A stretch of DNA of 64,000 bases from JBQTHD01 sp052390275 (GCA_052390275.1 JBQTHD010000009.1:122166-186165), one strand, 5' to 3'. Shown: positions 11,674 to 20,281, counted from the first letter of the stretch. Made by a program: numbers and translations. The notes: generated from the letters alone by a model not told the origin.

Positions 11674-13044
11674 ATGGAGACCCGGACCGAATATGACTCC
11701 ATGGGCCCCGTCGAGGTGCCGGCCGGGTCCCTGTGGGGGGCGCAGACCCAGCGAGCGGTGGAGAACTTCGCCATTTCCCGAACCCGCCTCGATCCCCGGT
11801 TGATCCGGGCTCTGGCCCTGGTCAAGGCGGCGGCGGCGCTGTCGAACGGTCAGGCCGGGATCATCGATTCCGAGGCGGCGGCAGCCATAGAAACCGCCGC
11901 CTTGGCCGTGGCCGGTGGGGCCCACGACGATCAGTTCCCGGTGGATGTGTTCCAGACCGGTTCGGGAACCTCCTCGAACATGAACGTCAACGAGGTCGTC
12001 GCCCATCTGGCCACTCAGGCGCTCGGCCGGCGGGTCCATCCCAACGACCACGTGAACGCCTCCCAGTCCTCCAACGATGTGTTTCCCTCGGCCATGCACC
12101 TGGCAGCCCTCGACGCCGTCACCCGAGAGTTGGCCCCGGCGGTGTCGGCCCTGGCGGGGGCTCTTCGGTCCAAGGCCGAGGAGACGGCCGCTGTCGTCAA
12201 GCCCGGTCGTACGCATCTGATGGACGCCACCCCGGTCACCCTGGGCCAGGAACTGACCGGTTGGGCCTCGGCCCTGGATCACAGCCTTGAACGGTTGAAC
12301 GATTGTGGGCCTCGACTGGGACAACTTGCCCTGGGGGGAACGGCGGTGGGCACCGGCCTCAACGCCCCGCCCGGGTTCGCCACCGCGGCGCTGGCCTGGT
12401 TGGCCGCCCATACGGGGTTGGCGGTCACCGAGGCCCCTGATCACTTCGAAGCCCAGGGCGGGCGGGAGACGGTGGTGGAGCTTTCCGGGCACCTGCGGAC
12501 CCTGGCCGTGACCCTGGCCCGGGTGACGACCGATCTGCGCTGGATGGCCAGCGGGCCGGCCACCGGTCTGGCCGAGATTCGCCTGGTCGACCTGCAGCCG
12601 GGCAGTTCCATCATGCCGGGCAAGGTCAACCCGGTGGTGTGCGAAGCGGTCTGGCAGGTGGCGGCCCAGGTGGTGGGCAACGATGCGGCCATCGCCTTCG
12701 CCGCCACCGCCGGGTCCTTCGAGTTGAGCCTGGCCATGCCGGTGATGGCCCACAACCTCATGGCGTCGTTGTCCCTGCTGTCGGCCGGGTGCCGGGCCCT
12801 GGCCAACTGTGTGGAGGGAATCGAGGCCGACGTAGAGCGGTGCCGTCGCCTGGCCGAATCATCCCCGGCCCTGGCCGCCGCCTTGAACCCCCTGATCGGC
12901 TACGACGCCGCCGCCGCCATCGTCCACCATGCCCTGGCCCAACACGTGACGGTGGCCGAGGCTGCGGTGGCCTCCGGCGTGCCCGCCGCCGACGTCGCCC
13001 GCCTCATCGACGTCGAAGCCATGACCGGCCGTACGGACCGCTGA
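11674..13044 (+). CDS. fumC: class II fumarate hydratase
   Basis: Fumarase C hydrates fumarate to L-malate in the TCA cycle. It is 456 residues with the family landmarks FQTGSGTSSNMN (93-104), NDVFPSA (134-140), GRTHLMDATP (178-187) and the lyase signature GSSIMPGKVNP (310-320), which sits on the mobile active-site loop. Argininosuccinate lyase and aspartase share the fold, but the GSGTSSNMN and GRTHLMDA context is fumarase-like. ATG at 11674 is preceded by TTAGCGTGCCGAACCC with no clear Shine-Dalgarno sequence. Confidence 0.95.
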   Translation: METRTEYDSMGPVEVPAGSLWGAQTQRAVENFAISRTRLDPRLIRALALVKAAAALSNGQAGIIDSEAAAAIETAALAVAGGAHDDQFPVDVFQTGSGTSSNMNVNEVVAHLATQALGRRVHPNDHVNASQSSNDVFPSAMHLAALDAVTRELAPAVSALAGALRSKAEETAAVVKPGRTHLMDATPVTLGQELTGWASALDHSLERLNDCGPRLGQLALGGTAVGTGLNAPPGFATAALAWLAAHTGLAVTEAPDHFEAQGGRETVVELSGHLRTLAVTLARVTTDLRWMASGPATGLAEIRLVDLQPGSSIMPGKVNPVVCEAVWQVAAQVVGNDAAIAFAATAGSFELSLAMPVMAHNLMASLSLLSAGCRALANCVEGIEADVERCRRLAESSPALAAALNPLIGYDAAAAIVHHALAQHVTVAEAAVASGVPAADVARLIDVEAMTGRTDR

Positions 13045-13135
13045 GGACGCCGGGGGCGGCCCGCCCCACCAGGCACCGGTTATCCCCCGGTTAGGGGTCT
13101 TGTGCTCCACAGTCAGGCCCCACCAGGGTGGTGGC

Positions 13136-13315
13136 GTGCAGGTGGACGCGGCCACGCTGGCCTCGGAACTGCGTCGGCGCCGAGTCGGCCCGAGGTCCAT
13201 GGTCGACGCCCTCGATCGGGTTGACGAGTCCACCTGGGTTCTGGGCGAACTCCGCCAAGCCCCTACTTCCCTGCTGGTTCTGGCGGCCATCTCCTTGACC
13301 ACCGACCGGGTCTGA
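13136..13315 (+). CDS. small hypothetical protein
   Basis: A 59-residue open frame from GTG at 13136, with GGGTGGTGGC just upstream as a possible ribosome-binding site. The product is charged in its first half and ends in a hydrophobic stretch (LLVLAAISL). I do not recognise a family. It lies in the gap between fumC and the convergent thioredoxin-like gene and may be spurious. Confidence 0.3.
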   Translation: MQVDAATLASELRRRRVGPRSMVDALDRVDESTWVLGELRQAPTSLLVLAAISLTTDRV

Positions 13316-13343
13316 CCCTAAACCGGACCCCGGAGCCGCCGAC

Positions 13344-13835
13344 CTACCGGGCGGGGATGGGAGCGCCGAGAAAGGCGCCTGGGTCCTTGGGGCCGGGAAC
13401 CAGCGGGCGCGACCAACCCACGATGCGGGACAGTTCCACGGTGATGGCCCGCCAGGCCGGAGGGTCCCAGCCTTCGACCGCGTTGACCAACTGGCAGTTC
13501 ATTCCCACGTGCACCAGGGCTGGGAGGCTCTGGAGGCCGAACCCCTTGATGGCCACCAGGTCGGGGTCCAAAAAGGTGAGGATGTCCTGGCCCCGGCGAC
13601 CGAGGAAGCGCTTGGCGTCGCTGGCGTCGCCGGCCAGCAGCCAGGCCACCCGGCAGTCACTCTGGTCATAGTCGGCCAGGATCCGCCCCGCGGTGGGGAG
13701 GATCCAGGTGCTCTTGGGGTTCGTCGGATCCACCGCCACCAGCAGCAGGTGGAACGTGGTCAGCCAGGCCCGTAGAGAAAGGGTGCGGCCCTCCGAGGAC
13801 GTGAGCATCAGTTCCGGGGAAGGATGGACAGCCAC
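13344..13835 (-). CDS. thioredoxin-fold hypothetical protein
   Basis: A 163-residue protein with a thioredoxin/peroxiredoxin-like layout: a beta strand LLLVAVDPTNPKS, a segment CRVAWLLAGDASDAKRFL, and a cis-Pro-like motif SLPALVHV near residue 108. No CXXC or peroxidatic CXXT is present, so it is probably not a redox enzyme in the usual sense. GTG start. Function is unknown. Confidence 0.6.
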   Translation of the reverse strand: MAVHPSPELMLTSSEGRTLSLRAWLTTFHLLLVAVDPTNPKSTWILPTAGRILADYDQSDCRVAWLLAGDASDAKRFLGRRGQDILTFLDPDLVAIKGFGLQSLPALVHVGMNCQLVNAVEGWDPPAWRAITVELSRIVGWSRPLVPGPKDPGAFLGAPIPAR

Positions 13836-13926
13836 CGCTCGTCACGCTACCGCCTGGTGCTCGGCTCCGCGGGTTCCGACGCAGCCATGACCGACGCATC
13901 CCATGGCCGACGGGGTGGTGACGCGC

Positions 13927-13965
13927 GCTGGCCAGGTACCTTCGCTGGCCAGGTACGTTCGCTGG
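13927..13965. repeat. 17-bp tandem repeat upstream of a membrane gene
   Basis: GCTGGCCAGGTACCTTC (13927-13943) is repeated as GCTGGCCAGGTACGTTC (13944-13960) plus five more bases. The last unit supplies TACGTT seven bases before the ATG at 13967, which resembles a -10 element of a leaderless transcript. Confidence 0.85.
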
Positions 13966-13966
13966 A

Positions 13967-14365
13967 ATGGTTGTTCTCGGCGCCCAGGTCGTACCCGACG
14001 GCCTCCTGTACAACCTGGTTCTGGTTGCCCACATCGTGGCCGTGATGGTGGGATTCGGTGGGTTAATCCTGGCCCGCTTCGGAGGGATCGACGGCCGGGT
14101 GCTCGCCAACCGGGTGGAGTGGTTCGCCTACTCGGTTCCGGTACTGGGCGTGGTGGTGGTGCTTTTGTCCGAGGACCGTTGGCACTTCAGCCAGGCCTGG
14201 CTGGGGCTGGGGTTCGCCGCCTGGCTGCTGTGCATCGGCGTGTACCAGTCGGTCCTGCGCCCCGCCCGCCTCGGCGGACACCGCCCACCCCGGGCCGCCA
14301 CCTCGGCCTTCGACCTCCTGGTGGTGGTGGCCATCGCCCTGATGGTGCTCAAGCCCGGTGCCTGA
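13967..14365 (+). CDS. small membrane protein, DUF2269-like
   Basis: A 132-residue protein with four hydrophobic helices (roughly 12-36, 48-64, 74-92, 112-128). The topology and the conserved His in the first helix (LVLVAHIVAVMVGFGG) resemble DUF2269-type membrane proteins. The substrate or partner is unknown. No Shine-Dalgarno sequence is seen before the ATG; the upstream repeat supplies a -10-like box instead. It is followed by a glycosyltransferase on the same strand. Confidence 0.6.
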   Translation: MVVLGAQVVPDGLLYNLVLVAHIVAVMVGFGGLILARFGGIDGRVLANRVEWFAYSVPVLGVVVVLLSEDRWHFSQAWLGLGFAAWLLCIGVYQSVLRPARLGGHRPPRAATSAFDLLVVVAIALMVLKPGA

Positions 14366-14474
14366 TCCCGCCGCCGGCAGGCGGGGCGAGGCCGGGGCGC
14401 CACGTGGCGACGGCCGCGACAACGGGGGACACCATGGCGCTCGCCGGACCGGCCGCCGGAGGGGGGATGGGACG

Positions 14475-15164
14475 GTGACCATCGACGCCATCATCCCTGC
14501 CCGAAATGAGGGGCCGACAGTGGCGGCGGTGGTGAAGGCGGTGTCGGGCTGTTCCTATGTTCGCCAGGTGGTGGTGGTCGACGACGGGTCGACCGACGAC
14601 ACGGCGGAGCTGGCCCGGGCGGCGGGGGCCAAGGTCATCTCCAGGAGGGGAGAGCGGGGTTCCAAGGCCCACGCCATGGAGGCCGGGGTCAAGGCCAGCG
14701 ATGCCGACGCCCTTTTGTTCTGCGATGCCGACTGCCTGGGCCTGACGCCAGCCCACCTCGACGGGATCTGCCGGCCTTTTGCCGACGGCCGCTGCACCAT
14801 GTCCATTGGTTGGTTCGACTATGGCCGGCTGAACCCCCTGGTGCTGCGCTTCGCCCCCACCACCGGTGAGCGGGTCGTCCCCCGCTGGGTATGGGACGAC
14901 GTTCCGGCCCACAAGCGCCAGGGTTACTCGATCGAGATCATGATCAACGAGGTCATCGCCGAGGGCCACCACACCACGGTGGCGGCCACCATGACCGGTG
15001 TCACCCATCGGACCAAGCGGGACAAGTTCGGCTACCTGCGCGGCATGCGGGAGACCTGGCGCATGCTCTGGCACCTGGTGGGGCTGCCGGTGCGGGGGGT
15101 GGTTCGGTGGCGGACCTACTGGTTCTATCTTCGCCGCCTGAAGATCGATCCGCCCGTGGGCTGA
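14475..15164 (+). CDS. family 2 glycosyltransferase
   Basis: A 229-residue GT-A glycosyltransferase. It begins TIDAIIPARNEGPTVAAVV and has the nucleotide-sugar strand VVVDDGSTDDT and the metal-binding DADCLG (the DXD equivalent). The C-terminal part contains an amphipathic segment with many Arg/Trp, suggesting peripheral membrane association. I chose GTG at 14475 because it follows GGAGGGGGGATGGG and starts exactly at the GT2 fold. A longer frame to 14358 overlaps the membrane gene and reads as low-complexity. The acceptor is unknown. Confidence 0.85.
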   Translation: MTIDAIIPARNEGPTVAAVVKAVSGCSYVRQVVVVDDGSTDDTAELARAAGAKVISRRGERGSKAHAMEAGVKASDADALLFCDADCLGLTPAHLDGICRPFADGRCTMSIGWFDYGRLNPLVLRFAPTTGERVVPRWVWDDVPAHKRQGYSIEIMINEVIAEGHHTTVAATMTGVTHRTKRDKFGYLRGMRETWRMLWHLVGLPVRGVVRWRTYWFYLRRLKIDPPVG

Positions 15165-15211
15165 GCAGGTGCCGGCCACCCGCGGCCCGCCGGCCTCGCC
15201 GCCAGGCCGCC

Positions 15212-15865
15212 TTACTCGGTGCGGCGGCGGGCGATCACCGTGACCAGCGGGGGCAGAACCACCGGTTCGGAGCCGGGGTCCACCCCGGTGAGCGAGGCAA
15301 GGTAGTCGGCCACCGGACCCGGCCCACATCCCACCGGGGCCTCGGCCCAGGCGTCGAGGAGTTCCAGGCCGGCCCGTACCACCAACGACGCGAGCACCGA
15401 TCCAACATCGGGGTGGCGGGCGGCGGGCATGGACAACGCGGTGCCCCCGATCCGCCCTGCGGAGGTGATCGGCTCCTGGGCCAGCACCCACCCGCCGGGG
15501 CGAACGGCCGCGGCCATACGGGCAAGAACGTCGGCCGGTCGGTGGACGTGCAGGAGCACGAATCGACAGAACGCGAGGTCCACCGGTTCGGGGAGCAACA
15601 GGTCCTCGCCCGCCTGGGTCAGAGCCACGACCTGGGCCGACGCCGCCGACGCGGCGGCGGCGGCCACCGCGTCACAGGCATCGGGATCGGGGTCGACCGC
15701 ATAGATCCGCCCGGACCGGCCCACCATTTCGGCCAGTGCCACGGCCACGTCCCCGGCGCCCGCCCCCACGTCGGCACACCGCCAACCTTCGTCGAGGCCC
15801 AAGCGGTCGAGGGCAGTGGCCAGGGGGCGGCGGTAGACGTCGTTGCGAAGGCCCAGGGCAAGCAT
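15212..15865 (-). CDS. class I SAM-dependent methyltransferase
   Basis: A 217-residue Rossmann methyltransferase. Motif I ADVGAGAGDVAVALA lies at about 33-47, the acidic strand YAVDPDPDA at about 58-66, and the post-motif FCRFVLLHV with RPGGWVLAQEP follows. It is short, with no extra domain, so the substrate cannot be named. It converges with the GT2 gene and diverges from the RmlC-like gene. Confidence 0.85.
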   Translation of the reverse strand: MLALGLRNDVYRRPLATALDRLGLDEGWRCADVGAGAGDVAVALAEMVGRSGRIYAVDPDPDACDAVAAAAASAASAQVVALTQAGEDLLLPEPVDLAFCRFVLLHVHRPADVLARMAAAVRPGGWVLAQEPITSAGRIGGTALSMPAARHPDVGSVLASLVVRAGLELLDAWAEAPVGCGPGPVADYLASLTGVDPGSEPVVLPPLVTVIARRRTE

Positions 15866-16036
15866 CGATCGGCCAGGCTACGGTCCTCGGCGCCTTGGCG
15901 ACGCCGGGTGCAGGAGTGGTTTGGCCGGGCCCCACGAAGTGGGCCGCAGGCCGGCCGGACACAGGATGAGCCAGCACCGGGGCGACTGCGCGGCGCAGTC
16001 CTCACCGGCCACAACCCGAGGTCGCAGAGGAGGGCC

Positions 16037-16600
16037 GTGAACCGATCCGTCACCGAGGTAACCGAGTCCGAAGTCGTCGCCGGGGTCTTCATCGTCGCCC
16101 CGGCCAGCTTCGGCGATTCCCGGGGGCGGTTCGTCGAGACCTACCGACGGTCCTGGTTTCCCGCCGGCCGGGAGATGCTCCAGGGAAACCGCTCGGACAA
16201 GGCGGCGGGCGCGCTAGTCGGGCTCCACTACCACCTCCATCAGGCCGACTACTGGTACTTCACCCGCGGCGCGGCCCGGGTGGTACTCCACGACCTGCGG
16301 GAGGGCTCTGGCACCGATGGGGCCACCTTGAACCTGGACATGGGCGACGAGGACGGGCGGGGTGTGTTCATCCCCCCGGGTGTGGCCCACGGCTTCGCCG
16401 CCCTGACCGACCTGACCATCACCTACCTGGTGGACAGCTACTACAACCCCGCCGATGAGTTGGGGGTCGCCTGGGACGATCCGGCCATCGCGGCCGACTG
16501 GGGCCTGGCCGACCCGGTGTTGTCAGCCCGGGACCAGACCAACCCCCGGCGATCCGAGATCCCCGCCGGCCGCCGTCCCTACGCCGGTCTGCGCACCTGA
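16037..16600 (+). CDS. dTDP-4-dehydrorhamnose 3,5-epimerase-like (RmlC family)
   Basis: A 187-residue cupin of the RmlC family, which epimerises dTDP-4-keto-6-deoxyglucose. Visible landmarks are DSRGRFVETYRRSW, the core GLHYHLHQADYW (catalytic His region; RmlC usually has RGLHYQ), GVFIPPGVAHGFAAL and TYLVDSYYNP with the catalytic Tyr region. GTG at 16037 sits eight bases after GCAGAGGAGGG, a good ribosome-binding site. The GLHYH variant means the exact sugar substrate could differ. No other rml genes are adjacent. Confidence 0.82.
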   Translation: MNRSVTEVTESEVVAGVFIVAPASFGDSRGRFVETYRRSWFPAGREMLQGNRSDKAAGALVGLHYHLHQADYWYFTRGAARVVLHDLREGSGTDGATLNLDMGDEDGRGVFIPPGVAHGFAALTDLTITYLVDSYYNPADELGVAWDDPAIAADWGLADPVLSARDQTNPRRSEIPAGRRPYAGLRT

Positions 16601-16751
16601 CGAAGTTGCCCCGGGGCGGGGCCGGGCGCACGACTCCGCCGTGCTTCTGCCCCCGCCTCTCGATCCTTTGGCCCTGTCCTTGGAGCGCAGGAGACTCCCA
16701 AGCGGAAGCCGCCTCTTCAGCCCCGCGCTGTGTTATCGTCCGATATCACGA

Positions 16752-16819
16752 GTTAGGGGCACGGAGTTAGGGGCACGGAGTTAGGGGCACGGAGGTAGGG
16801 GCACGGAGGTAGGGGCATG
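16752..16819. repeat. 14-bp tandem repeat running into vapB start
   Basis: Five head-to-tail units, GTTAGGGGCACGGA three times, GGTAGGGGCACGGA, and finally GGTAGGGGCATG, whose last three bases are the vapB start codon at 16817. The AGGGG in each unit can act as a Shine-Dalgarno-like element, so the array multiplies the ribosome-binding site. Confidence 0.92.
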
Positions 16820-17038
16820 GCCGACATTCTGATCCGGGACGTACCCGACGGCGTCATTGTCGCCATTGATGCAAAGGCGCGCCGGGCCGGGCTTTCCCGC
16901 ACCGAGTACCTGCGGCGTGCGTTGTCACGCGAGCGCGTCCAGGACGGAACCGAAGTGACCGTCGACGACCTGGGCCGCTTCGCCCGGACCTTCGCCGATC
17001 TTGACGACCCGGAGGTAATGGGCCGAGCGTGGCGGTGA
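16817..17038 (+). CDS. vapB: VapB-type antitoxin (ribbon-helix-helix)
   Basis: A 73-residue antitoxin. The first 40 residues (MADILIRDVPDGVIVAIDAK, then GLSRTEYLRRAL) form a ribbon-helix-helix DNA-binding domain of the FitA/VapB type. The acidic C-terminal half would wrap the toxin. Its TGA stop shares a base with an ATG of vapC, so the pair is translationally coupled. RHH antitoxins usually repress their own promoter; GATATC at 16742-16747 just upstream is a candidate operator part. Confidence 0.85.
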   Translation: MADILIRDVPDGVIVAIDAKARRAGLSRTEYLRRALSRERVQDGTEVTVDDLGRFARTFADLDDPEVMGRAWR

Positions 17039-17442
17039 TGTCGTGGCTGATCGACAAGTCGGCCCTGGTCCGCATGGCCCACAGCCAGGATGCGGAGGCG
17101 TGGGCGTCACGAGTTCAGCGGGGTCTGGTTCGGATAGCGACGGTGACCCGCCTCGAGGTCGGGTTCTCGGCCCGCTCGGCCGGTGAGCTTCGGGCCGCCA
17201 TGGTGCAGTCACCCCTGGCGAGTATGCCGCTCGAGTACCTGACTCCCGCGATCGAGGACCGCGCCTTGGCCGTTCAGGCGGCCCTGGCCGACCGCGGCCC
17301 GCACCGGGCACCCTCGATCCCGGATCTGCTGATTGCCGCTACGGCGGAGCTTGCACAACTCACGGTCCTGCACCGCGACCGGGACTATGACCTGATTGCC
17401 GACATCACCGGCCAGCCGGTTGAACGCCTGCACATGAGCTGA
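17038..17442 (+). CDS. vapC: VapC-type PIN-domain ribonuclease toxin
   Basis: A 134-residue PIN-domain RNase. The acidic catalytic set is visible: Asp in MSWLIDKSAL, Glu in TVTRLEVGFS, Asp in SIPDLLIAATAE, and a final Asp in LHRDRDYDLIA. VapC toxins typically cut tRNA or rRNA. ATG at 17038 overlaps the vapB stop (TGATG); a GTG at 17029 would add three residues. Confidence 0.88.
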   Translation: MSWLIDKSALVRMAHSQDAEAWASRVQRGLVRIATVTRLEVGFSARSAGELRAAMVQSPLASMPLEYLTPAIEDRALAVQAALADRGPHRAPSIPDLLIAATAELAQLTVLHRDRDYDLIADITGQPVERLHMS

Positions 17443-17573
17443 TCGTGCCGCGGTCGGTCCCCGCTCGACCTGCCCCCTACCCAACGCAGCCGTCACCCTG
17501 CAGAGGCCACCGGCGTTCAGGCTCTGGTTGCCCGACGGGCGGCCCGGGAAGGAACCGACCTGGGTCGTTGGTA

Positions 17574-17594
17574 GGATTCGGGCCAAGAGAATCC
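17574..17594. promoter_or_regulatory. inverted repeat before sufB
   Basis: GGATTC (17574-17579) and GAATCC (17589-17594) are separated by nine bases, immediately upstream of the sufB ribosome-binding region (GGGGGTG). It could be an operator for an Fe-S-sensing repressor or an mRNA hairpin. Only the symmetry is seen. Confidence 0.35.
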
Positions 17595-17607
17595 GGGGGT
17601 GTAAGTC

Positions 17608-19008
17608 ATGTCCACCACTGAACTGGACCTGGGCCGTTACAAGCTGGGCTGGGCCGATGCTGAGGACTACGTCTTCAAGCCCAAGAAGGGGCTGAACTCC
17701 GACATCGTCAAGGAGATGTCGTGGATGAAGGGTGAGCCGGACTGGATGCTCCGGTTCCGCCTGCGTGCCCTGGAGGTCTTCGAGCGCAAGCCCATGCTGA
17801 ACTGGTTCGCCCAGAACATGCCCGGGATCGACTTCAACGACATCTACTACTACATCAAGCCCACCGAGAAGCAGGTCAGTAGCTGGGACCAGTTGCCCGA
17901 CTCGGTCAAGCTGACGTACGAGAAGCTGGGCATCCCCGAGGCCGAGCGTAAGTACCTGGCCGGGGTGACAGCGCAGTATGAATCCGAGGTCGTGTACCAC
18001 CGCAACCGGGAGGACCTCGAGGCTCAGGGGGTCCTGTTCGCCGACATGGACACCGCCATCCGGGAGTACCCCGAGTTGGTGCGCAAGTACTTCGCCACCG
18101 TCATCCCGCCGGCGGACAACAAGTTCTCCGCCCTCAACTCCGCCGTCTGGTCGGGCGGGTCGTTCATCTACGTGCCCCCGGGCGTGGAGGTGGACATGCC
18201 CCTGCAGGCCTACTTCCGGATCAACGCCGAGAACATGGGCCAGTTCGAGCGAACGCTGATCATCGCCGACGAGGGCTCCAAGGTTCACTACATCGAGGGC
18301 TGCTCGGCTCCGGTCTACAGCAGCGAGTCGCTGCACTCAGCGGTGGTGGAACTGGTGGCCAAGCCCGGTGCCCACATCACCTACACCACCATCCAGAACT
18401 GGTCGACCGACGTCTACAACCTGGTCACCAAGCGTGCCCGGGCCGAGGCCGAGGCCCGGGTGGAATGGATCGACGGCAACGTCGGCAGCCGGCTCACCAT
18501 GAAGTATCCGGCTGTCTACCTGGTGGGTCCCAAGGCCACCGGAGAGGTGCTGTCGGTGGCCTACGCCGGCGCCGGCATGCACCAGGACGCAGGGGCCAAA
18601 ATGGTTCACGCCGCTCCGGAGACCACCTCGACCATCGTGTCCAAGTCCATCTGCAAAGACGGCGGGCGCACGAGTTACCGGGGCCTGGTCAAGGTGGAGA
18701 AGGGGGCTCACAACGTCAAGAGCCACGTGCGCTGCGACGCCCTCATCCTCGACGCCGACAGCCGGTCCGACACCTACCCCTATATGGAGATCGGCGAGCG
18801 TGACGCCCAGGTGGGCCACGAGGCCACCGTGTCCAAGGTGGGCGAGGACCAGTTGTTCTACCTGATGACCCGGGGACTGTCCGAGCAGCAGGCCATGAGC
18901 ATGATCGTCAACGGCTTCATCGAGCCCGTCACCCGAACCCTGCCCATGGAGTACGCGGTGGAGTGGTCCCGGTTGATCGAGCTCAACATGGAGGGTTCCG
19001 TCGGCTAG
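17608..19008 (+). CDS. sufB: Fe-S cluster scaffold protein SufB
   Basis: SufB is the core scaffold of the SUF Fe-S assembly machine (SufBC2D). The 466-residue protein has the usual N-terminal region (WMKGEPDWMLRFRLRAL), the beta-helix core (FIYVPPGVEVDMPLQAYFRI) and the C-terminal EQAMSMIVNGFIEPV. The conserved Cys in YIEGCSAP and in KSICKDGGRTSYRG are present, and no intein interrupts it. Unusually, sufD, sufC and sufS do not follow; the next gene, ten bases downstream, is a methyltransferase. Confidence 0.96.
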   Translation: MSTTELDLGRYKLGWADAEDYVFKPKKGLNSDIVKEMSWMKGEPDWMLRFRLRALEVFERKPMLNWFAQNMPGIDFNDIYYYIKPTEKQVSSWDQLPDSVKLTYEKLGIPEAERKYLAGVTAQYESEVVYHRNREDLEAQGVLFADMDTAIREYPELVRKYFATVIPPADNKFSALNSAVWSGGSFIYVPPGVEVDMPLQAYFRINAENMGQFERTLIIADEGSKVHYIEGCSAPVYSSESLHSAVVELVAKPGAHITYTTIQNWSTDVYNLVTKRARAEAEARVEWIDGNVGSRLTMKYPAVYLVGPKATGEVLSVAYAGAGMHQDAGAKMVHAAPETTSTIVSKSICKDGGRTSYRGLVKVEKGAHNVKSHVRCDALILDADSRSDTYPYMEIGERDAQVGHEATVSKVGEDQLFYLMTRGLSEQQAMSMIVNGFIEPVTRTLPMEYAVEWSRLIELNMEGSVG

Positions 19009-19018
19009 GGCTGTCACT

Positions 19019-19816
19019 GTGAGGGCAGAGCCGCCCCCGGTGGGGGCGGGAGCCGGGGACATCACCGGGCAGTGGTCGGGGGCTGACCCCCGTTACCGGG
19101 GCTACCGCCCGGCCGGGGGCAAGGTCAGGCTCGATCACCGGGTGGCCCTGGCCTTGGACCTGGTCCCTCAGATCCCTGGCGGGGTGCTGGTCGACCTGGG
19201 GGCGGGCGACGGGTATGTCAGTGCCGCCGCCGGCCAACGATGTCGGGCGCGTTTGGCGGTATCTGTCGACGTCGGCTTTCCCCCGGCGCTGGCCCCCCCA
19301 CCCGGACCACTGGCTCGGGTGCGCTGCGGTTTGCCCGGTCCCCTGCCCCTGGCCTCGGGCTCGGTGGACGTGGTCGTCTGCCTGGAGGCCATCGAGCATC
19401 TGCTCGATCCCGAAGCCCTGTTGTCGGAAATAGTCCGGGTCCTGGTCCCCGGCGGCCGAGTGGTTCTGTCCACCCCCCGCCTGGACGCCCTGCTGGTGGT
19501 GGCCCATCTGTTGGCCGGCATCCAGCCCCCGGGGGTGGAGGCCTCCTCCCGGCGGCGGTTTGGTAACCCCCTGGGAGAACAGCGGCCGTCGGGCCATCTC
19601 CACCTGTTCACCAAACGGGCACTGGTGGAAGCCCTCGCCGTCTGGGGCCTGGAGGTGGAGTCCTACCGGGAGGGCAGGTTCAGTTCCAGTTGGTGGCAGG
19701 CTGTGCGCTCGAGCCGGCGCCCCGGCCCCCGGGACCTGGTAGTTCGGGGCATCTTCGCCGTCTACGACCTGATCCCGTTCCGCAAGGACGTGATGGTCAT
19801 CCGGGCCCGCCGCTGA
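19019..19816 (+). CDS. class I SAM-dependent methyltransferase
   Basis: A 265-residue methyltransferase with motif I VLVDLGAGDGYVSAAAG (about 57-72), the later segment DVVVCLEAIEHLLDPEALL typical of UbiG/UbiE-like enzymes, and LVPGGRVVLSTPR. The GTG start is ten bases after sufB, so it is probably co-transcribed. The C-terminal region ends in a hydrophobic/basic segment. Substrate is not known. Confidence 0.83.
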   Translation: MRAEPPPVGAGAGDITGQWSGADPRYRGYRPAGGKVRLDHRVALALDLVPQIPGGVLVDLGAGDGYVSAAAGQRCRARLAVSVDVGFPPALAPPPGPLARVRCGLPGPLPLASGSVDVVVCLEAIEHLLDPEALLSEIVRVLVPGGRVVLSTPRLDALLVVAHLLAGIQPPGVEASSRRRFGNPLGEQRPSGHLHLFTKRALVEALAVWGLEVESYREGRFSSSWWQAVRSSRRPGPRDLVVRGIFAVYDLIPFRKDVMVIRARR

Positions 19817-19870
19817 CCGGACCGCCCGAAGAACTTCGGCTCCTAGGCTTCGCCGTCAGGCGGGCACGGG

Positions 19871-20155
19871 TCAGGTGGTGACAAAGGTGGCCAGCGACCA
19901 GACGGTGGCCACCAGGCCGATGCCGATCATGACCAGGGTGCGGGCCAACGGTGGGCGACCGAGCCGCGCCGGGCCGTCGTCACCTTGGTTGTTGAGATCG
20001 CTGGCCGTTGGGTCGCTGGCCGTTGGGTCGCTGGGTTGCACTGCTTCCTCGGCGGTTGGGGCGGGCGGCCGCAGGAGGGCGAGAACGTTGCCCACCACCA
20101 GGGCGGCCCCCAGCGCCAGCACCAGATAGACCAGAATGTCGTCGCCCAGGAGCAC
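19871..20155 (-). CDS. two-helix small membrane protein
   Basis: About 94 residues from GTG at 20155, with hydrophobic helices at both ends (DILVYLVLALGAALVVGNVL and TLVMIGIGLVATVWSLATFV) joined by a Pro/Ser/Asp-rich loop. The loop contains DPTASDPTASD, encoded by a 15-bp repeat at 19998-20035. A longer frame to ATG 20251 reads through another repeat and is less likely. I recognise no family. Confidence 0.5.
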   Translation of the reverse strand: MLLGDDILVYLVLALGAALVVGNVLALLRPPAPTAEEAVQPSDPTASDPTASDLNNQGDDGPARLGRPPLARTLVMIGIGLVATVWSLATFVTT

Positions 20156-20182
20156 CGATCCGACCCTATCGACCGGGGAGCG

Positions 20183-20216
20183 CTGTGCAGGTCCGGACTC
20201 TGTGCAGGTCCGGACG
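20183..20216. repeat. 17-bp direct repeat
   Basis: CTGTGCAGGTCCGGACT is followed directly by CTGTGCAGGTCCGGACG in the divergent spacer between the small membrane protein and the metal-binding chaperone gene. Confidence 0.85.
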
Positions 20217-20281
20217 CTGGATCTCGTCGTCATCTGCGCATCCGTCGACAATTAGGCCAAACCGACCCAGCAAGGGGGAGC

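Noticed and set aside
14358..14474. Longer N-terminus for the GT2 glycosyltransferase
   Set aside because: It overlaps the upstream membrane gene, is low-complexity, and lacks the ribosome-binding site seen at 14475.
14891..16036. Long plus-strand open frame ahead of the RmlC-like gene
   Set aside because: It is the antisense shadow of the methyltransferase at 15212-15865 and GC-rich noise; real similarity starts at 16037.
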